Position numbers and translations under genes: made by a program. Of a stretch of DNA of 64,000 bases, positions 25,230-35,633 are shown one piece after another. Within the stretch, counting starts at the first letter, position 1, and every line of letters starts with the position of its first letter. The stretch comes from VBAS01 sp963773465. GTDB taxonomy: Bacteria > Bacteroidota > Bacteroidia > Chitinophagales > Chitinophagaceae. Location: positions 62,001 to 126,000 of the forward strand of contig CAVZBF010000001.1 of assembly GCA_963773465.1 (NCBI GenBank). Reading direction: 5' to 3'. The notes under the pieces are model-generated. The model made no database searches, was not told the DNA's origin, and saw only the letters and a program-made list of their open reading frames with translations.

Positions 25230-27034
25230 TTAATAATCCAACTCCAATCTCAGCTTATCTTTCAACTCTTTTACCAACGGATATCTTTCCGTCATTTTTG
25301 TAAATTGTTCACGGGAAGTAAGTGGCGTGCCCACAGGAATTTTCTCTTCTTTATTTTCTTCCATTACAATAAAAAATGTAAGAAGATTATTATGGAGTTT
25401 TTCCCGCAAAAACTGTGAAGCTTTTTGTCCGCCTTGTTCTATAAATCTTAATTGAATATTGTTAGTAACAATTGCAATAAAACTATTGTCATCCTGGATC
25501 TTTAATTCAGCCATCTCGAAATTGGTACCTGCCGGATTTTTTTCTCCTTTTAATTTTTGAACATACTCATTCCACGCTGCCTGCAAACCTTCGAGTTCGA
25601 TCGGGGCATTGATATTTGAATTGCCGTTTCCATTATTCCCATTTCCCTTAACCTGTTTTCTTATTTTATCAAGGGCTGAAAGCTTTGTTGTTTGAGATTT
25701 GAGAGCCGGTTCGGGTTTACCGGCATTTGAAGTTTGAGGTTCGGAATCCGGAGTATAGTTCGGTTGTTCTTCTTTTAGCACTGATGTTTCTATAATTAAC
25801 TTCGCTTCCGTTTTTTGTACAGACATGGCATGCCTTGTCTCTACCGTCTTCAAAGGAACTATAGCAGCTGTCCGGAACCCGACGCTTGTTTCAATTATTT
25901 TTTTTTTACTTATGCTACCGGCATCCGAGGAAAGTTCGATCGCTTGCTGCAGATAACAAAGTTTGATAAGCACAAGCTCAACATGCAATCTTTTATTCCG
26001 TGCAGCTTTATAATTTATTTCAGCTTCGTTCATAATATTCAATGCGCTGATAAGAAGAGAAGGTGAAATATTTTTTGCAGTTGCTATATATTTTTCTCTA
26101 AAACTTTCCACTACTTCCAATAAGCCGGCAGCTTTTTCATCTTTACACACCAGCAGGTTCCGGATAAATTCAGCAAAGCCATTCAATACAAGATCTCCTT
26201 CAAACCCTTTTCTGTTGATATCATCATATAACAACATGGCCCCGGCAAGATCCTGTTTCGTCATACAATCCAGCAACTTAAAATAATAATCGGCATCCAG
26301 GATATTCAGATGTTCAAGTGTATTTTCATAAGTCAGTTCGCCATTGGTAAAACTTACGATCTTATCCATGATGCTGAGAGCATCCCGCATACAGCCTTCG
26401 CTTTTCTGGGCGATTACCTGTAATGCTGCTTTCTCCGCTTTTATATCTTCTTTATCACAAATTTCCTGCAGATGTTCAACGGTATCATTATTGGTGATGC
26501 GTTTGAAATCAAAAATCTGGCAGCGGCTTAATATGGTAGGAAGAATCTTATGTTTTTCTGTTGTGGCTAAAATAAAAATAGCATAGGGAGGAGGTTCTTC
26601 CAGTGTTTTTAAAAAAGCATTGAATGCGGAAGAACTGAGCATGTGAACCTCATCAATGATATACACTTTGTATTTACCGGCCTGTGGTGCAAAACGAACC
26701 TGGTCAACCAATGTCCGGATATCATCTACCGAATTATTGCTGGCAGCATCCAGTTCATGAATATTCAGCGAAGTGCCTTCATTAAACGAAATACAGGATT
26801 GACATTTATTGCAGGCTTCGCCGTCTTTTGTTTGATTTTCGCAGTTAATTGTTTTAGCAAGAATCCTTGCACAGGTTGTTTTACCCACACCTCGTGGCCC
26901 GCAAAAAAAAAAAGCATGTGCAAGCTGGTTATGCCTTATCGCATTTTTCAGGTAGTGGTAATATGCGATTGCCCAACAACAGTATCAAAAGTCTGCGGCC
27001 TGTATTTTCTTGCTGAAACAATGAATTTATCCAT
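25230..27034 (-). CDS. dnaX: DNA polymerase III subunit gamma/tau, frameshifted near the N-terminus
   Basis: ~601 aa. The long frame (25230-26888) begins inside Walker A; the missing part lies upstream: ATG at 27034, MDKFIVSARKYRPQTFDTVV, a break near TTTLKN (~26950), then HAFFFCGPRGVGKTT after an 11-T run that is one base too long. Walker A GPRGVGKT, the four-cysteine zinc site (CENQ...CNKCQSC), Walker B IIDEVHML and sensor 1 LATTEKHKI follow. Domains I-III reach ~residue 370; the rest is a flexible tail and a C-terminal tau-like region. It loads the clamp onto DNA. In the tail, TVETRHAMSVQK is an in-frame copy of the GACAAGGCATGCC palindrome. The breaks fall in the most conserved part, so errors are likelier than gene loss. 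Confidence 0.92.
25815..25844. repeat. GACAAGGCATGCC palindrome read in frame in dnaX
   Basis: Minus-strand text GTAGAGACAAGGCATGCCAT then GTCTGTACAA encodes VETRHAMSVQ, in the same frame as the E2 copy, in the non-conserved tail between domain III and the C-terminus. Confidence 0.85.
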
Positions 27035-27130
27035 AGTAACGAAGTCTGAAGCCGGAGGTCTGAAATCTGACTTTCAGGAACTGCAATAATAAAAAAGATT
27101 TGAATGCTATGATATTTGTTTTTGCACAAT

Positions 27131-27175
27131 CTGACTTCTGCAGAGACAAGCATGCCTTGTCTCTGCAGAAGTCAG
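27131..27175. repeat. Long perfect hairpin upstream of dnaX
   Basis: Two 20-base perfect arms (27131-27150 and 27156-27175, CTGACTTCTGCAGAGACAAG and its complement) around a 5-base loop CATGC. The centre is a GACAAGGCATGCC-family copy extended outward. It lies in the gap between the acetyltransferase-like stop (27179) and the dnaX start (27034), so it is both a 3' hairpin and a leader element. Confidence 0.85.
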
Positions 27176-27178
27176 ACC

Positions 27179-28376
27179 TCAGAGCAAGATCGGGTGTCGT
27201 TTAAATTCTTTTGTCCGGTCAAACAAATACCGATATGTAGTGAGTATCCGGCTGCGGTAAGTGCCAAGGGCTTCAGAAACATTTATCATTTTTGGATTGA
27301 ATTCGCCGATCCATTGCATTTCATAATCTTCATAAATAGGATCGCCCAAAACATATTTTCCATTTTCCTTTCTTAAGTTCTGTATCACCATTGCGCCTTC
27401 AATTATAATATAACTGTCAACTCCCTTTCCCTGGAATTCCGGCACAATACCAAATACCAGCCCGTGAACTTTCTATTTTTTTTCGTTGACTTTACCCAAA
27501 GGAATTTCAACTTATGCCAAAGACTAAATCCGCCATTAAGATATTTGAACCATTGATTCAGGTCCGGCAGATTGATCCATATGCCAATGGGTTCATTTTT
27601 ATAATACACAAACCAGCAGATCCGTTCATCCATAACCGGTTTCATGCTTTTGAACATTTTCAGCACCACCCTTTCTTCCAGTTGCTTCAAGCCGCCATGA
27701 CCTGCCCATGCTTTATTATAAACAATCGTAAAATCATTTGCAAATTTTCAAGTTGATTTTTTTTGATATAGGCGGAACTATAATTAGGATCTTTTGCACA
27801 TTCAGCATGACGGTCATAAAATTTTTGATGAATGAGCTTGTCAGCATTCATCGCAAAACAAACCTGGTTATAATAATTTTTGAAACCATAATTTTCAAAA
27901 AGCTGTTGGTAATAAGGAGGATTAAAATTCATACAATACATAGGCGAAAGATCAAATCCTTTTACAACCAGGCCCCACCAGCGGTCCCTTTCACCAAAAT
28001 TGATCGGGCCATCCATGGCCTCCATTCCTTTTTGTATCAGCCAGTGTTTAGCCACATCAAAAAGCATATCGGCTGCAGCCTGGTCATTAATGCAATCAAA
28101 AAAACCAATTCCGCCTACAGGCACATCATCACCTTTATTCTTATATTTTTTATTGGTAAAGGCTGCAATACGGCCAATGAGTTTTCCATCATCATCTTTC
28201 AATATCCACCGGATAGCTTCGCCGGAACGGAAAGTTTTATTTTTTTTTGGATCAAATACTTCATTGATGTCTTTATCTAATGGACGGATATATGCAGGAT
28301 TGTTTTTATTAAGCTCAACATTAACCAGTAAAAAATCTTTCGCAAGTTGAGAACTGTTGACTTCAATAAGTTGCAT
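27179..28376 (-). CDS. Acetyltransferase-like (GNAT fold) protein, frameshifted twice
   Basis: ~398 aa over frames 27687-28376, 27403-27690 and 27179-27445. Joining through ANDFTIVYNKAWAGHGGLKQLEE at ~27750-27690 and KNRKFTG into VPEFQGKGVDSY at ~27450 restores one protein. The N-terminal half has KNNPAYIRPLDKDI, DDGKLIGRIAAFTN and MEAMDGPINFGERDRWWG; the C-terminal half has PIGIWINLPD and PEFQGKGVDSYIIIEG, which is the pyrophosphate-binding loop pattern of GNAT enzymes. It resembles the ~390-aa GNAT-like proteins common in Bacteroidota; the substrate is unknown. Followed by dnaX after the long hairpin. Confidence 0.75.
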
Positions 28377-28451
28377 CCGGCAAAAATAAGGAACATCGTG
28401 TTTTGTAATTGATCGATGCGATAAATGACACTGTCTCAGTTTGGTTTTTTA

Positions 28452-28514
28452 AACCACAGCGGTCACGGAGGAGCACCGCATAAAACGCCGTGTTTCGCAG
28501 CGTTCGCTGTGGTT
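28452..28514. repeat. Inverted repeat AACCACAGCG...CGCTGTGGTT
   Basis: 10-bp arms at 28452-28461 and 28505-28514 flank a CACGGAGGAGCACCGC core. It lies between the L,D-transpeptidase stop and the acetyltransferase-like start, on minus-strand genes. It belongs to the ACCACAGAG-type repeats seen between genes in this phylum. Confidence 0.65.
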
Positions 28515-28528
28515 AAATAATGATCCAT

Positions 28529-30182
28529 TTAATTTTTGGCAAAAACCGGTGAATTAATAAAGACCTTTTGCGCAAGACGTTCATCATGCCCATAGATATC
28601 CTCTCTGAAATTCAGGCGCCCATTCTCATCCACCCACGCGGTGTAATAAGTAATAACAACAGGTATCGGATCTTTAACCTTCACATATTTTTCATTGCCG
28701 CTGTTCATTGCTTCGCTGATTTTTTCCGGCGTCCATTCAGGTTGATTGCGCAACACATAATTCGCCAGTTTTTCAGGTTCTCTTAGGCGGATACATCCAT
28801 GGCTATAAGCCCTTTGATCTTTATTAAATAAACTTTTTGCTGGCGTATCGTGGAAATAAATATTAAAACTATTAGGAAACAAAAATTTTACTTTACCTAA
28901 TGCATTGCCCGGCCCGGGTTTTTGACGAACAACAGGAAGACCATCATCATTACCCGTGATCTCCATATTTTCTTTTGCGATATAGTTTGAATTTTTTTCC
29001 ATGGCAGGAAGAATTTCTTTTGCAACAATACTTGGCGGTACATTCCAGTACGGGCTGAATACAACCTGGTTCAACTCTCCGTTAAACATCATGGTATTAT
29101 GTCCTTCTTTACCCACTACAACGTCAATATCAAAAACTTTTTGTTTTCCTTCATACACATGCATAACAAATTCAGGAATGTTTACAACAATCAGGTTGCC
29201 TGTTGGCTCATTTGCCAGCCAGCGCATACGGTCCATATTCATCAATAGCTGTTCAACTCTTTTTACTGCGGGCACATTCATCTCTTTTATCAGTGTGTCA
29301 CTGATGATGCCAGTTTCATTAAATCCATGACGGGCCTGGAAATTTTTTACTGCCGTAACTAAGGTATCATTAAATACCTGTGTAGTATCATTACCAGCCA
29401 GGTCGCCGGTAATCGCTAATCTTTTTTTAATGACGGGTATATCAGGAGAGCTTATACCTTTTTTGAGCGGTTTCTTTATATTGTTTACCTGCGGCCATCC
29501 GCCACTTTTCGCTATCGTTAAATACTTGCTGAGCTGATCTTTCAATCCTTTGTAAGATTGATTCACATCTTCAAAATACTTATCGTCTTTATGTTTTTTA
29601 TTTACCAGTGAATCTGCAAGTACCAACGGATCTTCTCTTTTACGGGGAATAAATCGCTCCATTTCTTTACGCTTTACATAACCCTTTTCATAATTATTAA
29701 GAATATATTGTATGAAATGTTGTGTAAGCGTCAATTCTGTATTTATATATGATTTATCGGAACCACTGACGGAAAGTTCATCTTCTGCGATCAGCCGGTC
29801 CATTCTTTTTTGCAAGCTTCTTATCATTTAATGATGAATCAGCATCATAAGTAGTTACATACTCATGCAGGTTCCAGAAACCCCGCGCCTGCTCGGTAAG
29901 CCCATTGCTGCTAAACCAGGCAAACTGGTAATTGCGGGTATTGTAAAAACTTTTTAAACGGCGGGCAATAGAATCGGCAATTTTATTTTGTGTGATAAAA
30001 TTTTGCAAAGCCGCGGTGTCTAAAAAAAGATTACTATAAGAATTTGAAGGTGTAATGCTGGAATCCCTGTCGCTGATGTTCTTTTCTGCTTTTATTGCTG
30101 CGTTTTCTTCCTGGCTCGCCACCGGGTCGGAACATGAATAAAGAAAAGCGCAAAAAGATAAGGCGAATACTATTTTTTTCAT
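28529..30182 (-). CDS. L,D-transpeptidase (LdtD/YcbB-like) lipoprotein, frameshifted once
   Basis: ~550 aa from frames 29778-30182 and 28529-29827; the break is at ~29820 (DSSLNDKK into LQKRMDRL). Residues 1-17 are a lipoprotein signal with lipobox LYSC, so the enzyme is membrane-anchored. A helical domain is followed by a PG_binding_1 region (TTQVFNDTLVTAVKNFQARHGFNETGIISDTLIKEMNVP) and the YkuD catalytic domain with HDTPAKSLF and the nucleophile motif SHGCIRL. It makes 3-3 cross-links in peptidoglycan or attaches proteins to it. Intact motifs on both sides of the break suggest a working gene. Confidence 0.9.
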
Positions 30183-30259
30183 GCTTACATCTACTGCAAA
30201 AGGAATGCCTTAATAAATTGAAAATAGTGTGATAAGGAAAGGGGAATTTTTTACACAAC

Positions 30260-31516
30260 TTAGCAATTATTGATCTTGCTGATCAGTAATTGTTGTTCAT
30301 GACCTGACGATGTAAACTTTAACGCTTTTTGATAAAATTTTTTTGCTTCGTCTTTATTCTGCAACTCAAAATATATTTCACCGATAGAAGCGTAATAGAT
30401 GTGATGATGCTCCAGTCCTTTTATTTTTTGCAATTCATTTAATGCATTTTGTTTGCCGATGGCGTAGGCAGATGCAATCGCCTTATTCATGGCCACAACA
30501 GGATTGGGCTGCAGTTGGTATAGCATTTCATATAAGTGATAAATACTTTTCCAGTCAGTTTGTTCAAATGATCTTGCACTCGCATGTTGCGAAGCAATGG
30601 CTGCTTCAAGATGATATGCAGAAACTTCAAACGGCTCGGTTGATTCTTCCATTAATTCAAAGCCTTTGCTCATCAGCGAACGATTCCATTTGCTGCGATC
30701 CTGGTTTTTTAATAAAATGATATTGTTGTTGTCATCAAGTCTTGCATCAAGTCTTGAAGCCTGGAAACACATTAATGCCAATAATGCTTTACTGCGCGGA
30801 TAATCAGTTAAGGGATGCTGGGTAAGCAAGAAACAAAGTCGCATCGCTTCTTCACAAAGGTCTTCGCGAATAAGATTATCCGGGTGTGAGGATTTGTATC
30901 CTTCATTAAAAAGCAGGTAAAGCGATTTCAGCACTGTATCTGTCCTTGCTGATAATTCATTGTTTTGCGGAACATCCAGTTCTATTTTTTCTGTTTTGAT
31001 CTTTTCTTTTGCCCTGTAAATTCTTTTTGTAATTGTTTCTTCGGTTGTCAAAAAAGCTTTTGAAATTTCACTCACGCTTAACCCGCAAAGCGTTTTAAGT
31101 GTTAATGCGATCTGCGATTCTTCTGCAATGGCTGGATGACAGCAGGCAAACATCATTCTCAACTGACTGTCCTGTATCTCATTTTCCAAAAACAAATGGT
31201 TGACTGTTGATGATAAAGTATACTCGGACTGCAGCAAGTAACTGTACTGAGGGCTTACTTCACGGAATTTTTTTTCTCTCCTTAAAAAATCAATGGCTTT
31301 GTTTTTTGCTACGCGGTAAAGCCATGCAGAAGGATTACCAGGAATACCTTTGAAACCCCATGTGTTCATGGCTTGCAACAGCGTATCCTGAACAATGTCC
31401 TGGGCCGCTTCTATATTTTGTAAACCCAATAGCCGGGACAAAACAGCGATCATCTTTCCCGACTCGTGCCGGAAAAGATGATCGACAAGCTGATTAATGT
31501 TTTTATTTTGATGCAT
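30260..31516 (-). CDS. ECF42-type RNA polymerase sigma factor
   Basis: 418 aa from ATG 31516 (MHQNKNINQLVDHLFRHE), 4 bp after the stop of the DGPF gene; the frame also extends 9 codons upstream into it. Region 2 is AAQDIVQDTLLQAMNTW and NPSAWLYRVAKNKAIDFLRREKK; region 4 is LTLKTLCGLSVSEISKAFLTTEETITKRIYRAKEKI. The extra ~220 C-terminal residues (LLFNEGYKSSHPDNLIREDLCEEAMRL..., TPR-like helices) are the DUF6596 type found in ECF42 sigmas, which lack an anti-sigma and are paired with DGPF proteins. Directs transcription of its own regulon. Intact. Confidence 0.92.
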   Translation of the reverse strand: MHQNKNINQLVDHLFRHESGKMIAVLSRLLGLQNIEAAQDIVQDTLLQAMNTWGFKGIPGNPSAWLYRVAKNKAIDFLRREKKFREVSPQYSYLLQSEYTLSSTVNHLFLENEIQDSQLRMMFACCHPAIAEESQIALTLKTLCGLSVSEISKAFLTTEETITKRIYRAKEKIKTEKIELDVPQNNELSARTDTVLKSLYLLFNEGYKSSHPDNLIREDLCEEAMRLCFLLTQHPLTDYPRSKALLALMCFQASRLDARLDDNNNIILLKNQDRSKWNRSLMSKGFELMEESTEPFEVSAYHLEAAIASQHASARSFEQTDWKSIYHLYEMLYQLQPNPVVAMNKAIASAYAIGKQNALNELQKIKGLEHHHIYYASIGEIYFELQNKDEAKKFYQKALKFTSSGHEQQLLISKINNC

Positions 31517-31520
31517 TATA

Positions 31521-31877
31521 TTATGCGGGCTGCTCAGCTCCAATCTTCATTACTTGTCTCACCTGCACTTTACTGCCTTGTTCAAGGTCTGGACAACCTT
31601 TTGCAAGTTCTACTGCTTCATCCAGATCTTTTGCATTAATGATAAAGAAACCGCCTACAACTTCTTTGCCTTCTGTATAAGGACCATCTGTTACCGATTT
31701 TCCTTTAGCGCCGCTCACTAATTTACCTCCCGGCAGTAAAGGCTCGCCAGCAACATATTGATTGGCGTTTCTCAATTTTTCGATCCATGCCATCCATTTA
31801 CCCATGTGCTCCTGCATGAGCTCCGGACTAAGATTTCCCGGCTGAGTGCCTTCAAAAATAAACATGAACTTTTCCAT
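31521..31877 (-). CDS. DGPF/YCII-related protein, partner of ECF42
   Basis: 118 aa. YCII-like fold with the DGPYTEGKEVVGGFFIINAKDLDEAVELAKGCPD signature that names DGPF proteins. In other bacteria these genes are consistently next to ECF42 sigma genes and may be part of signal sensing, with mechanism still open. Here it is first in the pair and its stop is 4 bp from the sigma start, so they are co-translated. 274 non-coding bases lie upstream. Confidence 0.9.
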   Translation of the reverse strand: MEKFMFIFEGTQPGNLSPELMQEHMGKWMAWIEKLRNANQYVAGEPLLPGGKLVSGAKGKSVTDGPYTEGKEVVGGFFIINAKDLDEAVELAKGCPDLEQGSKVQVRQVMKIGAEQPA

Positions 31878-32151
31878 TGTAATTGATTTTTAGTTTTAAA
31901 AATGTTGTTCGGTATATTGACGAACAGGGTTCTTCGAATCGGACAAAAAAGAAAATTAATTTAAAAGATAGGCAAATGCTCCATGGCAAAATGAAAATCT
32001 CGATGAGTGGCGAGGCGCATTGATCCGCCACCAGGAAATGATTTTTTATTTGTACTGGTTAGCAGTAACGCCCCGAACGTGTATTTTTTTTGTTTTTGAT
32101 TTGCCAGCCCGGCAATCATGCTGGTGAAGCCATTTCCACAGCCTCTGAATT

Positions 32152-33498
32152 TCAATGACCCAGGAGATGCCTTTTTACCAATTTTTGTTTTACCCAATGT
32201 TCCAGCTTGTGGTGAAGCGGGACCAGGATCGATGCTATAAGCACCAATATTAACAGCATATAAACCGGAGTGTGTCCGGTCCAATTGGCGATATATGGAT
32301 GCAGGAATAACGCAATGAACTCAAACAGCAGCAGCAATGCAACGAGACCAAGAAATTCCAGCAGCCCCGGGCTTGTATTACGCCGGCTTAATATCAACAC
32401 CGTAATAAAAAAAGTAATAATAAAAACAGCGATCGCCATCATCTGTAAATTATGCCGGCGTTCTTCTTCGGATCTGGCTTTTTGTTCCGCAATTTCCTGC
32501 TGGCGCAACTGCTCAGTAAAACTAATGCTTTGCACTTCTTTTATTTTTTCTTCACTAAATAGCGTGTCTTTTGTCGCCATCAAAACTTTAAAATACCGGA
32601 AAGCACTGTCGGTGTTATTTACTTCTTCATACGCACTGGCTAAAAATTCAGAAGCAAGCATCATCTTTTTATAACCGGATACTGTTTTTGCCGATTCGAA
32701 AGATCTGCGGGCATAATAAAAAGCAGAGTCCTTTTTTCCCGATAGTTTGAAAAGTTTGGCCATGCCAATATAAGTTTCTGACAAACCATCTACGTCTTCA
32801 TCTTCTATAGAATAAGGAATACTTCGCCTGTAAAGTGACAAAGCAGTATCTGTGTGACCAAGTTTTAAATGAATATTACCAAGATTGAGAAGTGTAATAT
32901 TCATCTGGTTCATATCATTTACTTCAAAGCGCATCTGGTATGCTTTATTTATATAGAACAAAGCCGAGTCAAGCAAATTCATTTTTCCATAGACTTCAGC
33001 AATGTTTTCAGTTCTTATGATCACGCTGCCTGGTCGTTTTAGTTTTTCCATTATGTCTTTTGATCGAAAAAAGTAATTCAATGCCTGCCTGGCGTCACCC
33101 TGTTCATTATAAATAATACCGATGGTATTGTAGCTGACGGCAATACCATATTGATCGGAAAGGTTTTCATATATCTTCAATGATTTAAAAGCGGTCTCCA
33201 ATGCTTCCGGATAATTACCGGTTTGTGAAAACAAGTAAGCTATTTCATCAAGACCCTTTGCTTCACCTTTTCCAAAATGGAGCTTTCTTGCGAGTTGTGT
33301 TGCCAGCCCTGCATAATACATTGCAGAATCCGGTTTAGAATATTCATAGTTTCTTGCAAGGTCTATCATGGTCCATACATGCGATGTATCTTTTTTGGTG
33401 GTTAGCAAAATTTTTTTCAGACTGTCGGCTTCATTATCCTGCGTGAATGCCGAAATAATGATGAAGAAACCGAAGAGCAGGCCGGTAAATTTTTTCAT
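32152..33498 (-). CDS. TPR protein with C-terminal transmembrane helices
   Basis: 448 aa from ATG 33498 (MKKFTGLLFGFFIIISAFTQ, signal peptide); upstream codons to 33585 have no support. About seven tetratricopeptide repeats cover ~30-300 (NTIGIIYNEQGDARQALNYFFRSKDIMEK, LLNLGNIHLKLGHTDTALSLYRRSI and so on), then a coiled coil (EEKIKEVQSISFTEQLRQQEIAEQKARSEEERRHN) and three hydrophobic helices to ~430. The end, LHHKLEHWVKQKLV, is like that of TPR sensor proteins in this phylum that continue into a kinase or HTH domain, but no such domain is present. Probably senses or scaffolds from the periplasm; partner unknown. Confidence 0.75.
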   Translation of the reverse strand: MKKFTGLLFGFFIIISAFTQDNEADSLKKILLTTKKDTSHVWTMIDLARNYEYSKPDSAMYYAGLATQLARKLHFGKGEAKGLDEIAYLFSQTGNYPEALETAFKSLKIYENLSDQYGIAVSYNTIGIIYNEQGDARQALNYFFRSKDIMEKLKRPGSVIIRTENIAEVYGKMNLLDSALFYINKAYQMRFEVNDMNQMNITLLNLGNIHLKLGHTDTALSLYRRSIPYSIEDEDVDGLSETYIGMAKLFKLSGKKDSAFYYARRSFESAKTVSGYKKMMLASEFLASAYEEVNNTDSAFRYFKVLMATKDTLFSEEKIKEVQSISFTEQLRQQEIAEQKARSEEERRHNLQMMAIAVFIITFFITVLILSRRNTSPGLLEFLGLVALLLLFEFIALFLHPYIANWTGHTPVYMLLILVLIASILVPLHHKLEHWVKQKLVKRHLLGH

Positions 33499-33870
33499 TT
33501 TTATAATTGTGATATAAAAGGTACAAAAACCAAAAGATGATAAGAGGTTTGGAACCTCAAACGGATTCCCAATATGCATTGGCATACACTCGCAAAGAAT
33601 GTCAAATCATGGGCATTATGCCTGGTTAATAATACTTTTCCCCAACAAAAAATTGGTTTCACTTCGAATTGGCAGATTATCTTCTCACCCCTACCTTTGC
33701 GGCCTGAAAAAGAAAGCCTGCCCAAACGCTTCCAAAAGGAAGGCCTCGCACAAAAACTGAATGCTGAACAGTATTACAACAGTACAAGAGTGCGACGCAA
33801 GGGACGGTGATAAGAATTACAAATGCTGGGGACATACCAAACAACCAGCAACTAAAAACCAGTAGCAAAA
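33499..33870. other. Gap before atpD with a GTGCGACGCAA repeat leader
   Basis: No gene is visible. The divergent promoters of the TPR gene and atpD must lie here. Bases 33782-33832 are a copy of the composite repeat CAAGAGTGCGACGCAAG... followed by GGTGATAAGAATTAC and a CAACTAAAAACC word ending 10 bases before the atpD ATG. The same repeat precedes ftsI and ftsA. Confidence 0.65.
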
Positions 33871-35378
33871 ATGGGCAAACGTTGGTAAAATAAAACAGAT
33901 CATCGGTGCGGTAGTTGACGTGCAGTTCGAAGGCAAACTTCCTGAAATTTATAATGCACTGGAACTGAAAAGAGCAAACGGCGATACACTGGTACTTGAA
34001 GTACAGCAGCACCTTGGTGAAGACAGTGTTCGTTGCATTGCGATGGATGGTACTGAAGGACTGGTTCGCGGAATGGAAGTTGTAGATACAGGTATAGCGA
34101 TTGCGATGCCGGTTGGTGAAGCTATCAAAGGCCGTCTTGTTTAATGTAACCGGCGATCCGATTGATGGTTTGCCTGCTGTTATCAAAGAAAGTGGCCGTC
34201 CTATTCACAGCTAAGCCGCCTGCTTTTGAAAACCTGAGTACTGCTACTGAAATATCTGTTTACAGGTATTAAAGTAATTGACCTGATCGAGCCTTATGCA
34301 AAAGGTGGTAAGATCGGTTTGTTTGGTGGTGCCGGTGTGGGTAAAACAGTATTGATCCAGGAATTGATCAACAATATTGCAAAAGCATATGCCGGTGTAT
34401 CAGTATTTGCAGGTGTGGGTGAAAGAACCCGTGAAGGAAATGACCTGATGCGTGAAATGATCGAAGCAGGCATCATGAAATATGGCGATGAATTCAAACA
34501 TAGCATGGAAGAAGGCGGATGGGATCTGAGCAAAGTGGATATGGAAGAACTGAAAGAATCAAAAGCAACATTCGTATTCGGACAAATGAATGAACCTCCC
34601 GGAGCCCGTGCACGTGTGGCCTTGAGCGGTTTAACCATTGCAGAATATTTCCGTGATGGTGATGGCACAGGGCAAAGGACGAGACATTCTTGTTCTTCGT
34701 TGATAATATCTTCCGTTTTACACAGGCAGGTTCTGAAGTATCGGCCCTGCTTGGGCCGTATGCCTTCAGCGGTGGGTTACCAGCCAACACTGGCAACAGA
34801 AATGGGATTGATGCAGGAACGAATCACTTCAACAAAAAATGGTTCAATCACTTCTGTACAGGCGGTATATGTACCTGCGGATGACTTACCGATCCGGCTC
34901 CGGCAACAACATTTGCTCACCTTGATGCAACAACGGTATTGAGCCGTAAGATCGCTGATCTTGGTATTTATCCTGCGGTGGATCCGTTGGATTCTACTTC
35001 ACGAATTCTTACTCCGCAGATCGTTGGTGATGCTCATTATGATTGTGCCAACAGTGTAAAATTAATTTTACAGCGTTATAAAGAATTACAGGATATCATC
35101 GCCATCCTTGGTATGGATGAATTGAGTGATGAAGATAAACTGACTGTATCACGTGCACGAAAGGTTCAGCGTTTCCTTATCACAGCCTTTCCACGTGGCA
35201 GAAGCAGTTTACCGGTTTGAAAGGTGTGCTGGTTCCGATTGAAGAAACGATCCGTGGATTCAATATGATCATGGATGGTGAAGTGGATGAATATCCTGAA
35301 GCAGCATTCAACCTGGTAGGTACTATTGATGATGCGATGGAGAAAGGGAAGAAGTTGATGGCAGCGGCGCAGGGATAA
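33871..35378 (+). CDS. atpD: F1 ATP synthase beta subunit, frameshifted at least five times
   Basis: Full span ~502 aa. The start is ATG 33871, where one extra G turns MANVGKIKQIIGAVVDVQF out of frame. Pieces visible in separate frames: 33920-34144 (PEIYNALELKRANGDT), 34319-34680 with Walker A GGAGVGKT and GERTREGNDL, 34690-34760 (LFFVDNIFRFTQAGSEVSALLG), 34939-35200 (DLGIYPAVDPLDSTSRIL) and the end KKLMAAAQG. Breaks include GRLFNVTGD at ~34138, RPIHRKPPAFE at ~34215 and TEILFTGIK at ~34255. All are single-base gains or losses. Beta carries the catalytic nucleotide sites of the ATP synthase. A housekeeping gene this damaged next to an intact atpC points to consensus errors. Confidence 0.92.
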
Positions 35379-35385
35379 ACTCCGG

Positions 35386-35545
35386 CCCCCTGTCCCCCAA
35401 AGGGGGAACTTAGATCGTGCATTCATCATGTTATTGAAAGTTCTTTATAATTGTAAGTTGATTGATTGTGTTACCAACTTTTGTTCCCTGATTGAACTTT
35501 TGTTGCGTCGCACTCTTCAACTTTTAGTTCTTTAATCAACAATTA
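35386..35545. repeat. GC hairpin after atpD stop and inverted GTGCGACGCAA repeat
   Basis: CCCCCTGTCCCCCAAAGGGGG at 35387-35406, just past the atpD stop, forms a hairpin. Bases ~35480-35545 are an inverted copy of the GTGCGACGCAA composite (GTTGCGTCGCACTCTT). A CCGCCTCAGGCGG palindrome follows at 35595-35607, 27 bases before atpC. Confidence 0.75.
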
Positions 35546-35633
35546 AAAAACAATAGTTCACTCTCAGCTGTTAGGGCTGCGGGTGGATGGCCTTCCGCCT
35601 CAGGCGGAGAGGTCGGGAGGGGCCTGGGCTTTT

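Noticed and set aside
26880..26960. Programmed frameshifting in dnaX at the 11-T run
   Set aside because: It lies before Walker A, far from the gamma/tau site, and a second break nearby shifts the frame too. Two consensus errors explain it better.
31961..32284. 107-aa minus-strand frame after the TPR gene
   Set aside because: It starts inside the TPR gene in another frame, has no signal or domain and an odd Gly-rich composition. I could not support it as a gene; a homology search could change this.
33871..35378. atpD as a pseudogene
   Set aside because: All parts are conserved in order with single-base breaks only, and its partner atpC is intact. Essential genes of the dcw cluster show the same damage, so sequence error is likelier.
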